Below, one piece after another: positions 33,203-41,132 of a DNA stretch of 64,000 bases. Source of the stretch: Azospirillum brasilense (GTDB lineage: Bacteria > Pseudomonadota > Alphaproteobacteria > Azospirillales > Azospirillaceae); assembly GCF_007827815.1 (NCBI RefSeq), contig NZ_VITH01000010.1:194670-258669 (forward strand), read 5' to 3'. Positions within the stretch are counted from its first letter, which is position 1, and every line of letters begins with the position of its first letter. Both the position numbers and the translations under genes were made by a program. A model generated the notes under the pieces. It was not told the DNA's origin. It did not search any database and worked only from the letters and a program-made list of their open reading frames with translations.

Positions 33203-34094
33203 GCGCGCCGCCCTGATCCTCACCGAGCGGCCCGACTGGCACACCCCGCGGCTGGTCCGGGCCATCGAGGCACGCGGCCTGCCCTGCCGCTGCGTCTCGC
33301 CGCGACACTGCGGAATCGCCGTCGGCCACACGGCGACCGGCCTGCTGATCCCCGGCTTCGAGGACGCGCTGCCCGCTGGCGTCTTCGTCCGCGCGGTCGG
33401 CCAGGGCAGCTTCGAGCAGGTGACTCTGCGCCTCGGCGTGCTCCATGCGCTGAACGACCTCGGGGTGCCGGTCCACAACGACGCGCGGGCCATCGAGCGC
33501 TGCGTGGACAAGAGCATGACGAGCTTCCTTCTCGCCCGCGCCGGCCTGCCGACCCCGCCGGCCCTCGCCACGCAGGAGGCCGAACCGGCCCGATGCATCC
33601 TCGACGATGCGCCCGACCAAGTGCTGAAACCGCTGTTCGGCGCGCAGGGACGCGGCCTGCAACGGCTGGACGGACCCGATGCGCTGCCTGATGCCGAAGC
33701 GGTCGGCGGCGTCTACTACCTCCAGCCCTTCATTCCGCCGCGGACCGAGGGCGCGTGGCAGGACCGCCGCGTCTTCGTGACAGGCGGGCGGGCGGTCGCC
33801 GCGATGACCCGGCATGGGCCGAGCTGGATCACCAACGTCCATCAGGGGGCAACGTGCGAGGCCGCTCCCGCCGACGACGAACCCGCCGCGCTCGCCGTCC
33901 GCGCCGCGGCCGCGGTTGGCGCGCGCTACGCTGGCGTCGACCTGATCCAGGACCGGGCTGGGCGCTGGCTGGTGCTGGAGGTCAACAGCATGCCGGCGTG
34001 GCAGGGCCTTCAGCGGGTCAGCGCGGTGGACATCGCCGACGCCCTGGCCGCCGACTTCGTGGAGCGGGTGGGCGCAGGATCGGCGGGCGCATGA
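33192..34094 (+). CDS. RimK-family ATP-grasp ligase (MptN-like) of H4MPT cluster
   Basis: A 300-residue RimK-type alpha-L-glutamate ligase. ATP-grasp parts are CVDKSMTSFLLARAGLPTPP, LKPLFGAQGRGLQRLD and WLVLEVNSMPAWQGLQ. In methanogens the related MptN adds glutamate to H4MPT, and a homologue occurs in methylotroph clusters. A role in tailoring H4MPT or methanofuran is likely; the acceptor cannot be told apart. Its start is inside mch and its stop overlaps the CitG-like start, so all three are translationally coupled. Confidence 0.85.
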   Translation: MSGERAALILTERPDWHTPRLVRAIEARGLPCRCVSPRHCGIAVGHTATGLLIPGFEDALPAGVFVRAVGQGSFEQVTLRLGVLHALNDLGVPVHNDARAIERCVDKSMTSFLLARAGLPTPPALATQEAEPARCILDDAPDQVLKPLFGAQGRGLQRLDGPDALPDAEAVGGVYYLQPFIPPRTEGAWQDRRVFVTGGRAVAAMTRHGPSWITNVHQGATCEAAPADDEPAALAVRAAAAVGARYAGVDLIQDRAGRWLVLEVNSMPAWQGLQRVSAVDIADALAADFVERVGAGSAGA

Positions 34095-35020
34095 TCGACT
34101 GGGCACCGATCCCCCCCGATCCGGCGTCCGGCGTGGCCGGCGCCTACCGCGCCGCCTGCCATCTGGAGCTGCGCGCGCTGAAGCCCGGCAACGTGCACGT
34201 CCACGCCGAGGGGCACGGCATGACCGTCGCCCAGTTCCTCGCCAGCGCCGAGGCGACCGCGCCCATCCTCGCGCGGCCGGGGCTGGGCGTCGGGGAGCGG
34301 CTGCACGCCGCCGTCCGCGCCACGCGGGACGCCGCCGGCTGCAACACCAACCTCGGTATCCTGCTGTTGGCCGCACCGCTGGCCCAGGCCGCGCTGCTGC
34401 CCGGAAACACCCCCTTGCGCGACCGGCTGGGCCATGTCCTCGCCGGCCTGACGGTGGCAGACGCCGATCTGGCATTCCAGGCCATCGCGCTGGCCGCTCC
34501 CGCCGGGTTGGGCCGCGTGGACGGAGCGGACGTGCACGCACCGGCGCGGGTCACTCTGCTCGACGCCATGCGGGAGGCGCAGGACCGCGACAGCATCGCC
34601 CGGCAATACGCGACGGGTTTCACGGACGTTTTCGACACCGGCGTGCCGAGCCTGCGGCGATGGCTGGCCGCCGGGGCGGATTTCGAGCAGGCCACGGAAA
34701 TGATTTATGTCGAATTTCTCGCCACTTTGCCCGACAGCCATGTCATCCGAAAATACGGGCGGGAGCGTTCTGAATGGTTACGCGCGCGGGCTTCGGAATT
34801 GAGGGAAAACACGGCCCCGGATCGTGCATTCACGCTAACGCGATCGCGCTTGGCGGAACTGGACCGGGACCTCAAATACAATGGCGTCAACCCGGGAACG
34901 ACCGCGGATATTGTCGTGGGTTGCCTTCTTGCGTTCTGGCTCATGCAATCCCCGCAGCCGCCCGTCATAACGGACGTTCTTCGAAAAGACGCGCTCCACG
35001 AAGAACGCCGGCAACACTAG
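34091..35020 (+). CDS. Triphosphoribosyl-dephospho-CoA synthase (CitG)-like protein of H4MPT cluster
   Basis: A 309-residue CitG-family protein (LKPGNVHVHAEGHGMTVAQF, GCNTNLGILLLAAPLAQA, VNPGTTADIVVGCLLAFW). CitG proteins attach a triphosphoribosyl group in citrate lyase cofactor synthesis. The cluster homologue is thought to make or use a phosphoribosyl intermediate in H4MPT synthesis, with no proven reaction. The last 100 residues are richer in A/T codons than the neighbours. ATGA overlap with the upstream gene; fae follows 11 bp later. Confidence 0.85.
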   Translation: MIDWAPIPPDPASGVAGAYRAACHLELRALKPGNVHVHAEGHGMTVAQFLASAEATAPILARPGLGVGERLHAAVRATRDAAGCNTNLGILLLAAPLAQAALLPGNTPLRDRLGHVLAGLTVADADLAFQAIALAAPAGLGRVDGADVHAPARVTLLDAMREAQDRDSIARQYATGFTDVFDTGVPSLRRWLAAGADFEQATEMIYVEFLATLPDSHVIRKYGRERSEWLRARASELRENTAPDRAFTLTRSRLAELDRDLKYNGVNPGTTADIVVGCLLAFWLMQSPQPPVITDVLRKDALHEERRQH

Positions 35021-35031
35021 GGAGAGAGGAC

Positions 35032-35559
35032 ATGCCGATGTGGGGAGGACAGTCCACGAAGATCAACCGCGTGCTCGTCGGTGAGTCGCTGGTCGGTGAT
35101 GGGAACGAGGTCGCCCACATCGACCTGATCATGGGACCGCGCGGCAGCGCCGTGGAAACGGCCTTCTGCAACGCGCTGACCAACAACAAGGACGGCTTCA
35201 CCGCCCTTCTCGCGGTCGTCGCACCCAACCTGATGTGCAAGCCGGCGACCATCCTGTTCAACAAGGTCACCATCAAGGGCGCGGAACAGGCCGTGCAGAT
35301 GTTCGGCCCCGCCCAGCACGCGGTCGCCAAGGCGGTCGCCGACTGCGTGTCGGAAGGCACCATCCCGCAGGACGAGATCGACAACATCTTCATCTGCGTC
35401 GGCGTCTTCATCCATTGGGAGGCCAAGGACAACGCCAAGATCCAGGACTACAACTACCGCGCCACCAAGGAGGCCATCGAACGCGCGGTCGCCAGCTTCC
35501 CCAGCGCCCAGGACCTGATGAACCAGAAGGACAAGGTGAAGCACCCCTTCGCCGCGTGA
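35032..35559 (+). CDS. fae: Formaldehyde-activating enzyme
   Basis: A 175-residue enzyme that catalyses the condensation of formaldehyde with H4MPT. The conserved catalytic His is H29 in GNEVAHIDLIMGPRGS; the rest of the family sequence is intact (KPATILFNKVTIKG, QMFGPAQHAVAKAVAD). A strong ribosome binding site, GGAGAGAGGA, precedes ATG 35032. It is last in the plus-strand operon and its stop is 5 bp from the stop of the opposing HisA-like gene. Confidence 0.97.
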   Translation: MPMWGGQSTKINRVLVGESLVGDGNEVAHIDLIMGPRGSAVETAFCNALTNNKDGFTALLAVVAPNLMCKPATILFNKVTIKGAEQAVQMFGPAQHAVAKAVADCVSEGTIPQDEIDNIFICVGVFIHWEAKDNAKIQDYNYRATKEAIERAVASFPSAQDLMNQKDKVKHPFAA

Positions 35560-35564
35560 CCGGT

Positions 35565-36272
35565 TCACCGGGACAGGGCTGCCAGTTCCGCGCCGCCGAT
35601 GCGGCCGTCGTGCAGCGCCGTCGCCACCAGGGCGCCGGCGCCGCCGCGGGCTGCAAGGTCACGGAGATCGCCGCCGTCGCGCACCCCGCCGGCGGCGAAC
35701 AGGCTGGCCTGCGGCCCGATCCGGCCGATCTCGGCGAGGCGGCTCCAGTCCGGCCCTTCCCCGGAACCGACGCGGGCCAGGGTCATGACGATGATCCGCT
35801 GCGGCCACAGGTCGGCACGCTCCAACAGGCCGGGCGGCCCGACGAAGCGGTCGCGGAAGTCGAGCGAGAGAATCACCCGGTCCCAGACCGGATCGGCTTT
35901 CAGCGCGGTGAGCGGCGCAAGACCGTCCAGGCTCTCGCTGCCAAGCACCGGGTCGCCAAGCCCCGACCCGACGAAGCCGCGCACCGCGTCGGCGGTGCGG
36001 AACCCGGCATCGACCCAGAACGCAACCTCCGGAAAGGCCGCCTTCAGCCGCGCCAGCGTCAAGCGATTGTCCCCGGTGCCCTGGATGGCATCGAGATCGG
36101 CGGCGTAGACGATGCGGAAGGGATGCAGACGCAGCAGGCCGCCGACCACCGCCACCGGGTCGTTGCCGTCACAGAGCGACGAGCGCAGCGGCGGGTAGCG
36201 ACCCCGGTCGCCGCGACGGGCGTGCACCACGCCGCCCTCCCTCAGGTCGATCACCGGAACGACATGGACCAT
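35565..36272 (-). CDS. HisA-like TIM-barrel protein of H4MPT cluster
   Basis: A 235-residue HisA/HisF-fold protein: VVPVIDLREGGVVHARRGDR at the start, then IVYAADLDAIQG, VAFWVDAGFRT, VILSLDFRDRF and SLFAAGGVRDGGDLRDLA. It keeps the phosphate-binding end of the barrel. It is probably not the histidine-pathway HisA, because no his genes are near and a homologue recurs with methylotroph H4MPT genes. A sugar-phosphate isomerase step in cofactor synthesis is inferred. GGGAGGG precedes ATG 36272. It is divergent from the MfnD-like gene, 51 bp apart. Confidence 0.85.
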   Translation of the reverse strand: MVHVVPVIDLREGGVVHARRGDRGRYPPLRSSLCDGNDPVAVVGGLLRLHPFRIVYAADLDAIQGTGDNRLTLARLKAAFPEVAFWVDAGFRTADAVRGFVGSGLGDPVLGSESLDGLAPLTALKADPVWDRVILSLDFRDRFVGPPGLLERADLWPQRIIVMTLARVGSGEGPDWSRLAEIGRIGPQASLFAAGGVRDGGDLRDLAARGGAGALVATALHDGRIGGAELAALSR

Positions 36273-36323
36273 CTTGCCCTCCCTCGGCTGCATGGTGACA
36301 GACGGCGTGCGCATCCTGGCGGC

Positions 36324-37313
36324 ATGCGCATCCTGGTTGTCGAGTTCGTGACCGGCGGCGGCATGCCTTCGGAGAGCGCCATCCCGGCCAGCCTCGCCCG
36401 CGAGGGCGACCTGATGCTCCACGCCCTGCTGGCCGACCTGCTGGACGTGCCGGGGGTGGCGGTGACGGTCACCCGCGACGCCCGCCTTCCGCCGCTCGCA
36501 CTCCCGGTGCGCAGCATAACCATCACCGACCCGCGCGAGTCCTGGTCGCTTTGGGAGGATCTCGCCCGGCAAGCCGACGGCGTCTGGCCGATCGCCCCGG
36601 AGACGGACGGCGCGCTGGAGCGCTTCAGCCGCATGGTCGAGGCCAGCGGGCGCCGCCTGCTCAACAGCCGCACCGACGCGGTGGCCGTGGCGTCCAGCAA
36701 GGCGGCGACCGCGGCCGTGTTGTCGGCGGCCGGCCTGCCGGTCGTCCCGGTCCGGCCGGTCAGTGCGGACGATCCGCCGGGCGGCGGCCCCTGGGTGGTC
36801 AAGCCCGACGACGGGGCCGGCTGCGTCGACACCCGGCTGATCCGCGGCCACGCCGAGTGGCGGGGCTGGCTGGCAGAGGCCGACCGCAGCGGTTTCGTGG
36901 TGCAGCCCTTCCAGCCCGGCATCCCAGCCAGCCTGTCGATGCTCTGCCGCGACGGGCGGGCTTGGCCGCTGACCGCCAACCGCCAGGATGTGTCTCTGAC
37001 CGGCGGCGTCTTTTCCTATGGCGGTGGGCTCGTCGGCGGGATGACGCTGTCCCCGGCTCTCTCCGACCTTGCGCGGGGCGTCGCGGCGACGCTGCCCGGC
37101 CTGTTCGGCTGCGTGGGCGTCGATGTCATCGTCGGTCCGGACGGGCCGACCATCATCGAGGTCAACCCGCGCCTGACCACCTCCTCGGTGGGGTTGCGGC
37201 GCGCGACGGGGCTGAACGTCGCCGCGGCGGTGCTGGATCTGGCGCGCGACCCGCCGGTCCCGCCGCAGCCGGTGGAGCGCATCGAACCGGTCCTTCTGAC
37301 GTTGGAGGCGTGA
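36324..37313 (+). CDS. mfnD: ATP-grasp ligase, MfnD-like (tyrosine/tyramine glutamate ligase)
   Basis: A 329-residue DUF201-type ATP-grasp enzyme. Landmarks are ILVVEFVTGGGMPSESAIPA at the start, PWVVKPDDGAGCVDTRLI and the metal-binding IIEVNPRLTTSSVGLRRATG, which closely matches MfnD of methanogens. MfnD joins glutamate to tyramine in methanofuran; in bacterial methylofuran the unit is tyrosine, so the acceptor may be tyrosine. A 12-bp direct repeat TGCGCATCCTGG (36308-36319 and 36325-36336) sits over the start codon. The mfnF-like gene follows 3 bp later. Confidence 0.85.
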   Translation: MRILVVEFVTGGGMPSESAIPASLAREGDLMLHALLADLLDVPGVAVTVTRDARLPPLALPVRSITITDPRESWSLWEDLARQADGVWPIAPETDGALERFSRMVEASGRRLLNSRTDAVAVASSKAATAAVLSAAGLPVVPVRPVSADDPPGGGPWVVKPDDGAGCVDTRLIRGHAEWRGWLAEADRSGFVVQPFQPGIPASLSMLCRDGRAWPLTANRQDVSLTGGVFSYGGGLVGGMTLSPALSDLARGVAATLPGLFGCVGVDVIVGPDGPTIIEVNPRLTTSSVGLRRATGLNVAAAVLDLARDPPVPPQPVERIEPVLLTLEA

Positions 37314-37316
37314 GTC

Positions 37317-38414
37317 ATGCATGGCGGCGCATTGATCGGACTGGACATCGGCGGAGCGCACCTGAAGGCCGCCCTGTTCAATGAGGCGGGAACGCTCCGC
37401 GACCTCGACCAATGGCCCTGCCCGCTCTGGCTGGGCCTCGACCGGCTGGAGCAGGCCATGGCGGCGGTGCTCGCCCGTTGGGGCCGGCCGCAACGGGTCG
37501 CCGCGACGATGACGGGCGAGTTGGCCGACCTGTTCGACGACCGCACCGACGGCGTACGCCGGATCGCCGCCACCCTGCGCTCCGCCCTGCCCGCTGCGGC
37601 GGTCAGCGTCTTCGCCGGTCCGCGCGGGCTGGTGCCGGTCGACGCGGTTTCCGACTGCGCGGAGGCGGTGGCTTCCGCCAACTGGTACGCCACGGCACTG
37701 GTCGCCGCGGCGGGCGGCGACGGCATCCTGCTGGATGTCGGCAGCACGACGACCGACATCGTCCCGCTCATTGGCGGCGGACCGCGCCACGCCGGCTATT
37801 CCGACGCGGAGCGGCTGGACAGCGGCGAGCTGGTCTACACCGGCGTCGTGCGCACCCCGGTCATGGCGGTTGCCCGCGCCGTTCCCTACGACGGACGCTC
37901 GCGCGCGCTGATGGCGGAGCTGTTCGCGACCATGGCCGACGTTCACCGCCTGACCGGCACGCTGCCGGAGGGCGTCGACCAGCACGCCACGGCGGACGGG
38001 CGCGACCACGGCGTCACGGCCAGCGCCCGGCGCCTGCTGCGGATGGTCGGCGACGACCTGGACCCGGACGGCCTCACGAAGGCCCGCCGCCTCGCCCACC
38101 ACCTCGCGGAGCGCCAGCTCCGCCAGATCGAGGACGCGCTCGACCTCGTGCTGTCGCGGGGCCAAGCGGCGGATGGCGTGCCGCTCGTCGGGGCTGGGGT
38201 CGGCCGCTTCCTGGTGCGGCGTCTGGCCGAGCGCCGGGGTTCGCCCTATCGGGATTTCGAGGCGCATCGGACGGTGGCGCCGGCCTTGCGGGAGCGCGCG
38301 GGATGGTTCGCCCCCGCCGTCAGCGTCGGCTGGCTGGCCATCGAGGGTGCGCCGCACAAACACCTTTGCCCGGTTGCCGGGCCCGCCGACGCGGTTTCAT
38401 ACTTGCCCGATTGA
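37317..38414 (+). CDS. mfnF: MfnF-like methanofuran synthase (hydantoinase/oxoprolinase fold)
   Basis: A 365-residue ASKHA-fold protein: GLDIGGAHLKAALFNEAG at the N-terminus, LLDVGSTTTDIVPLIGG in the middle and GAGVGRFLVRRLAERRG near the C-terminus, all nucleotide/metal-binding parts of the family. In methanogens MfnF couples the aminomethylfuran phosphate to gamma-glutamyl-tyramine. It directly follows the MfnD-like gene, so the pair makes the late intermediates of (methyl)ofuran. Confidence 0.9.
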   Translation: MHGGALIGLDIGGAHLKAALFNEAGTLRDLDQWPCPLWLGLDRLEQAMAAVLARWGRPQRVAATMTGELADLFDDRTDGVRRIAATLRSALPAAAVSVFAGPRGLVPVDAVSDCAEAVASANWYATALVAAAGGDGILLDVGSTTTDIVPLIGGGPRHAGYSDAERLDSGELVYTGVVRTPVMAVARAVPYDGRSRALMAELFATMADVHRLTGTLPEGVDQHATADGRDHGVTASARRLLRMVGDDLDPDGLTKARRLAHHLAERQLRQIEDALDLVLSRGQAADGVPLVGAGVGRFLVRRLAERRGSPYRDFEAHRTVAPALRERAGWFAPAVSVGWLAIEGAPHKHLCPVAGPADAVSYLPD

Positions 38415-38435
38415 ACACAGGAGCAGGACCGGACG

Positions 38436-39380
38436 ATGGCTGCTGCGGCCACGTTCCTCCGGCCGTCCGCGCGCGCGGCGCTGGCCGGCGTCTGGCTGTT
38501 TTGGTCGGCCCCGGCGACGGCTGATCCCCTGCCCGTGTTCGAGGTTGCCCCCGGCGTGTTCGTGCACGCCGGCCGCCACGAGGAAACCGACGAGGCCAAC
38601 GGCGGCGACATCGCCAACTGCGGTTTCATCGTCGGGAACGACGCCGTCGCGGTGATCGACAGCGGCGGCTCCCCGACCATCGGGCATCGGTTGCGCGACG
38701 CGATCCGGGTCCACACCGACCGGCCCATCCGCTACGTCGTCAACACCCACATGCACCCGGACCATGCGCTGGGGAACGTGGCCTTCCTTCCCGACCGGCC
38801 GGACTTCGTCGCGCATGTCCGCTTCCAGGCGGCCCTGGCGGCGCGCATGGACCATTACCGGCAGGCGTTCGACGACGCGGTCGGCACGGCGGCCGCCACG
38901 GAGGTCCGGCTCATCCCGCCGACCGTCGTGGTCACCGACCGCCTGGAGCTGGATCTGGGCGGACGCGTGCTCGACCTCGTGGCGTGGCCGGTGGCCCACA
39001 CCGACAACGACCTGACGGTGCTCGACCGGCAGACCAGGACGCTGTGGGCCGGGGACCTGCTGTTCATGGAGCGGGCGCCGGCCATCGACGGCTCCGTCCT
39101 CGGCTGGCTGCGCACCCTCGACGCCCTGGCCGCCGAACCGGCAACGCGCGTGGTTCCCGGTCACGGCCCGCCCTCCGCCCCCTGGCCCGACGCCGCCGTG
39201 GACCTGCGCCGCTATCTGGGCCGGGTGGTCGAGGGCGTCCGCAAGGTCCAGGCCGCCCACGGCACCATCCAACAGGCGGTCGACACGGTCGCCGCCGACG
39301 AGGCGCCGCGCTGGCGCCTGTTCGACTCCTACAACCCGCGCAACGTGACGGCGGCCTTCGCCGAACTGGAATGGGAATGA
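38436..39380 (+). CDS. Quinoprotein relay system zinc metallohydrolase
   Basis: A 314-residue exported metallo-beta-lactamase-fold protein. The signal peptide ends near PATA|DP. The zinc motif is H105-M-H107-P-D109-H110 (VVNTHMHPDHALGN), with further ligands in VAHTDNDLTV and VPGHGPP. It belongs to the SoxH-related type found with quinoprotein dehydrogenases and lies 4 bp before the SoxYZ-like carrier. It is proposed to act on a carrier-bound sulfur species; the real substrate is not known. Confidence 0.9.
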   Translation: MAAAATFLRPSARAALAGVWLFWSAPATADPLPVFEVAPGVFVHAGRHEETDEANGGDIANCGFIVGNDAVAVIDSGGSPTIGHRLRDAIRVHTDRPIRYVVNTHMHPDHALGNVAFLPDRPDFVAHVRFQAALAARMDHYRQAFDDAVGTAAATEVRLIPPTVVVTDRLELDLGGRVLDLVAWPVAHTDNDLTVLDRQTRTLWAGDLLFMERAPAIDGSVLGWLRTLDALAAEPATRVVPGHGPPSAPWPDAAVDLRRYLGRVVEGVRKVQAAHGTIQQAVDTVAADEAPRWRLFDSYNPRNVTAAFAELEWE

Positions 39381-39384
39381 CAGC

Positions 39385-40215
39385 ATGACCACACCGCACC
39401 GGACCATCCGCACATTGTCGGGCGCCGCACTGGCGGGAGCGGCGTGGCTGTGCCTGGGCAGTGCCGGCGCCCTGGCGGCCTCGCCCCAGGAGGAGCGCTG
39501 GGACCTGCTGCGCGACATGTATTTCTCAGGCCGCACCGTCGAGGACGCCGGCCCCCTCCTCAGCCTGGAGGCGCCCAAGCGCGCCAACGACGCGGCGGTC
39601 GTGCCCATCCGGATCGTGACGGCGCCGGGCAACGGCGTCGCGGTGACCGCGGTCCATCTCATCGTCGACGAGAATCCGGTGCCGATGGCCGCGACCTTCC
39701 GCTTCCCCCACGGCGACAACCCGCAGGCGATCGACACACGCCTGCGGGTCAACGCCTACACAAACATCACCGCCGTCGCCGAGACCAGCGACGGGCGGCT
39801 GCTCCGCACCACGCAATTCGTCAAGGCGTCCGGAGGATGCTCCGCCCCGGCGTTGAAGAACGCCCAGCTCGCCGTCGCCCGCATGGGCAAGATGAAGCTG
39901 AACCTTCCTGACAGCATTGTCGCCGGGAAGCCGCTGACCGCGCAATTGCTGATCAGCCACCCCAACTACACCGGCATGCAGTACGACCAGATCAACTATT
40001 ATTTCATCCCGGCCCATTACGTGAAGACCGTCGCCATCCGCTACAACGGGCAACCGGTGCTCGACGTGCAGTCGGACATATCGTTGAGCGAGGACCCCAG
40101 CATCCATTTCTCCCTGGTGCCGGAGGAGCAGGGCACGCTGGAGGTCACCGCCGAGGATTCGAATGGGCGGGTCTTCCAGGAAAGCTGGCCGATCCGCGCC
40201 AACTCCGGTTCGTGA
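39385..40215 (+). CDS. Quinoprotein-associated SoxYZ-like carrier protein
   Basis: A 276-residue exported protein with a SoxY-like N-terminal half and a SoxZ-like C-terminal half (KMKLNLPDSIVAGKPLTAQL onward). In true SoxY the carrier Cys is in a C-terminal GGCGG; here C152 in ASGGCSAPALKNA ends the SoxY half, so the swinging Cys is retained internally. The signal peptide ends near ALAAS. Overlapping context with the zinc metallohydrolase marks a two-gene relay unit. Function is inferred from the family: holding a thiol-bound intermediate for the quinoprotein system. Confidence 0.9.
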   Translation: MTTPHRTIRTLSGAALAGAAWLCLGSAGALAASPQEERWDLLRDMYFSGRTVEDAGPLLSLEAPKRANDAAVVPIRIVTAPGNGVAVTAVHLIVDENPVPMAATFRFPHGDNPQAIDTRLRVNAYTNITAVAETSDGRLLRTTQFVKASGGCSAPALKNAQLAVARMGKMKLNLPDSIVAGKPLTAQLLISHPNYTGMQYDQINYYFIPAHYVKTVAIRYNGQPVLDVQSDISLSEDPSIHFSLVPEEQGTLEVTAEDSNGRVFQESWPIRANSGS

Positions 40216-40242
40216 AGGTCGCCTGCGCCGCCGCCGAACCGG

Positions 40243-40584
40243 TCAGAAGCATTTCAGGTCGGCGGCGACCTGGGCCTGCCGGAACTCGTTCAGCAGGTCC
40301 TTGATCCACCCGACGTCGCGCATCAGTGCGGCGCGCTCGCCGGGGGCCTCCTGCATGCCCCGCGCGGTCTCCACCGCCACATAGCTGTCGTAAGGGAAAT
40401 GCGCGGCGATCTCGTCGATGCTGCAGGAGCATTTGCGCACGACGTCCGGCCCCTGGCCGTTGGACAGCATGCAGCCGAGGACGTAATCGACGCGGGCGTA
40501 GGTGGGGTAGCCGTCCTCGGCCCGCGCCGCCCCGCAACCGATCAGAACCGCGATCAACGCAACCGGAACACCATTCCTCATCAT
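40243..40584 (-). CDS. Small exported Cys-containing protein in the quinoprotein region
   Basis: A 113-residue protein, not recognised. It has a signal peptide or lipobox (VLIGCGAARA): either cleavage after ARA or lipidation at C17. The mature part has cysteines at 38, 52, 54 and 112 (YVLGCMLSNG, RKCSCSIDEIAAHFPY and a C-terminal DLKCF), a spacing suggesting two disulfides or a metal site. It has TGA-terminated convergent orientation with the SoxYZ-like gene, 27 bp apart, and lies upstream of pqqA. A role with the quinoprotein is inference from context. Confidence 0.75.
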   Translation of the reverse strand: MMRNGVPVALIAVLIGCGAARAEDGYPTYARVDYVLGCMLSNGQGPDVVRKCSCSIDEIAAHFPYDSYVAVETARGMQEAPGERAALMRDVGWIKDLLNEFRQAQVAADLKCF

Positions 40585-40883
40585 CGGGTCGGGTCCTTGC
40601 TGGCCTGTCCGAAGAAGCGCACCCTCATGGTGTGATGATCAAGCGCGCCGTCTCAAGCACGCATTCGGGTGTTTCTCCGGGATTGACCGGTCATTCGACA
40701 TGGAGACCAAATAAATGCGGCCGACCTTCATCATAAAAACTTCCTACGGATTTTCCGTTTGGCTACCCGTTCGGAGAATGGCCGAGCCGGCATTGGGCCG
40801 GTAGGCTTCCTCGAGAGGACCAACCGTGAATGGTCCTGTCCAACCATTTTGGTTCAACCATTGTGGAACAGAGGGAGGGCATC
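40585..40883 (+). promoter_or_regulatory. Upstream region of pqqA with inverted and direct repeats
   Basis: About 300 bp without a convincing gene, AT-richer than its surroundings. An inverted repeat AGGACCA (40816-40822) with TGGTCCT (40831-40837) is followed by a direct repeat CAACCATT at 40841-40848 and 40855-40862, a 14-bp period as in the xoxF upstream region. GGGAGGG precedes the pqqA ATG. Confidence 0.6.
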
Positions 40884-40964
40884 ATGAAAACGTGGCGCAA
40901 ACCACAAATCCGTGTGATCGCCGTCGGCACCGAAATCAACGCCTACGCCTGCGCCCAGCTTTGA
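40884..40964 (+). CDS. pqqA: PQQ precursor peptide PqqA
   Basis: A 26-residue peptide that starts MKTWRKPQIRVIAVG and ends TEINAYACAQL. Glu17 and Tyr21 sit with exactly three residues between them, the pattern of PqqA, whose Glu and Tyr are cross-linked to build PQQ. The N-terminal MKxWxKP-like segment and the xVGxE turn also match. The ribosome binding site is GGGAGGGCATC. It is far shorter than usual gene-calling limits. No pqqB, C, D or E gene is nearby, so this is an isolated precursor gene in the middle of the quinoprotein region; the maturation genes must lie elsewhere. Confidence 0.85.
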   Translation: MKTWRKPQIRVIAVGTEINAYACAQL

Positions 40965-41016
40965 GGGCGTGGCGGCGGCATGACCGCGTGCCTCTCACAC
41001 CACCACCGGCTTTCCG

Positions 41017-41050
41017 GCGGGCAGCGGCGCATCTCGCCTCCGCTGCCCGC
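41017..41050. terminator. Strong hairpin downstream of pqqA
   Basis: A perfect 11-bp stem GCGGGCAGCGG (41017-41027) and CCGCTGCCCGC (41040-41050) with a 12-base loop. No T-run follows on either strand, so it may be a factor-dependent end or an mRNA-stabilising 3' structure for the short pqqA transcript. Just after it CCGGC-CGAAA-GCCGG forms another small hairpin, and GATCAC occurs three times near 41104-41135. Confidence 0.5.
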
Positions 41051-41132
41051 TCAGCCGTTTCGACACCACCACCGGCCGAAAGCCGGCCGGTTGCCGCGCC
41101 CGGTGATCACGGACAGTGATCACGCACGGCGA

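Noticed and set aside
36308..36336. 12-bp direct repeat over the MfnD-like start
   Set aside because: One short repeat that includes coding sequence; no evidence for a regulatory role beyond chance or a small duplication.
40826..41119. 97-codon plus-strand frame overlapping pqqA
   Set aside because: It runs in a different frame across the pqqA ribosome binding site and has no recognisable content; the short pqqA frame explains the region better.
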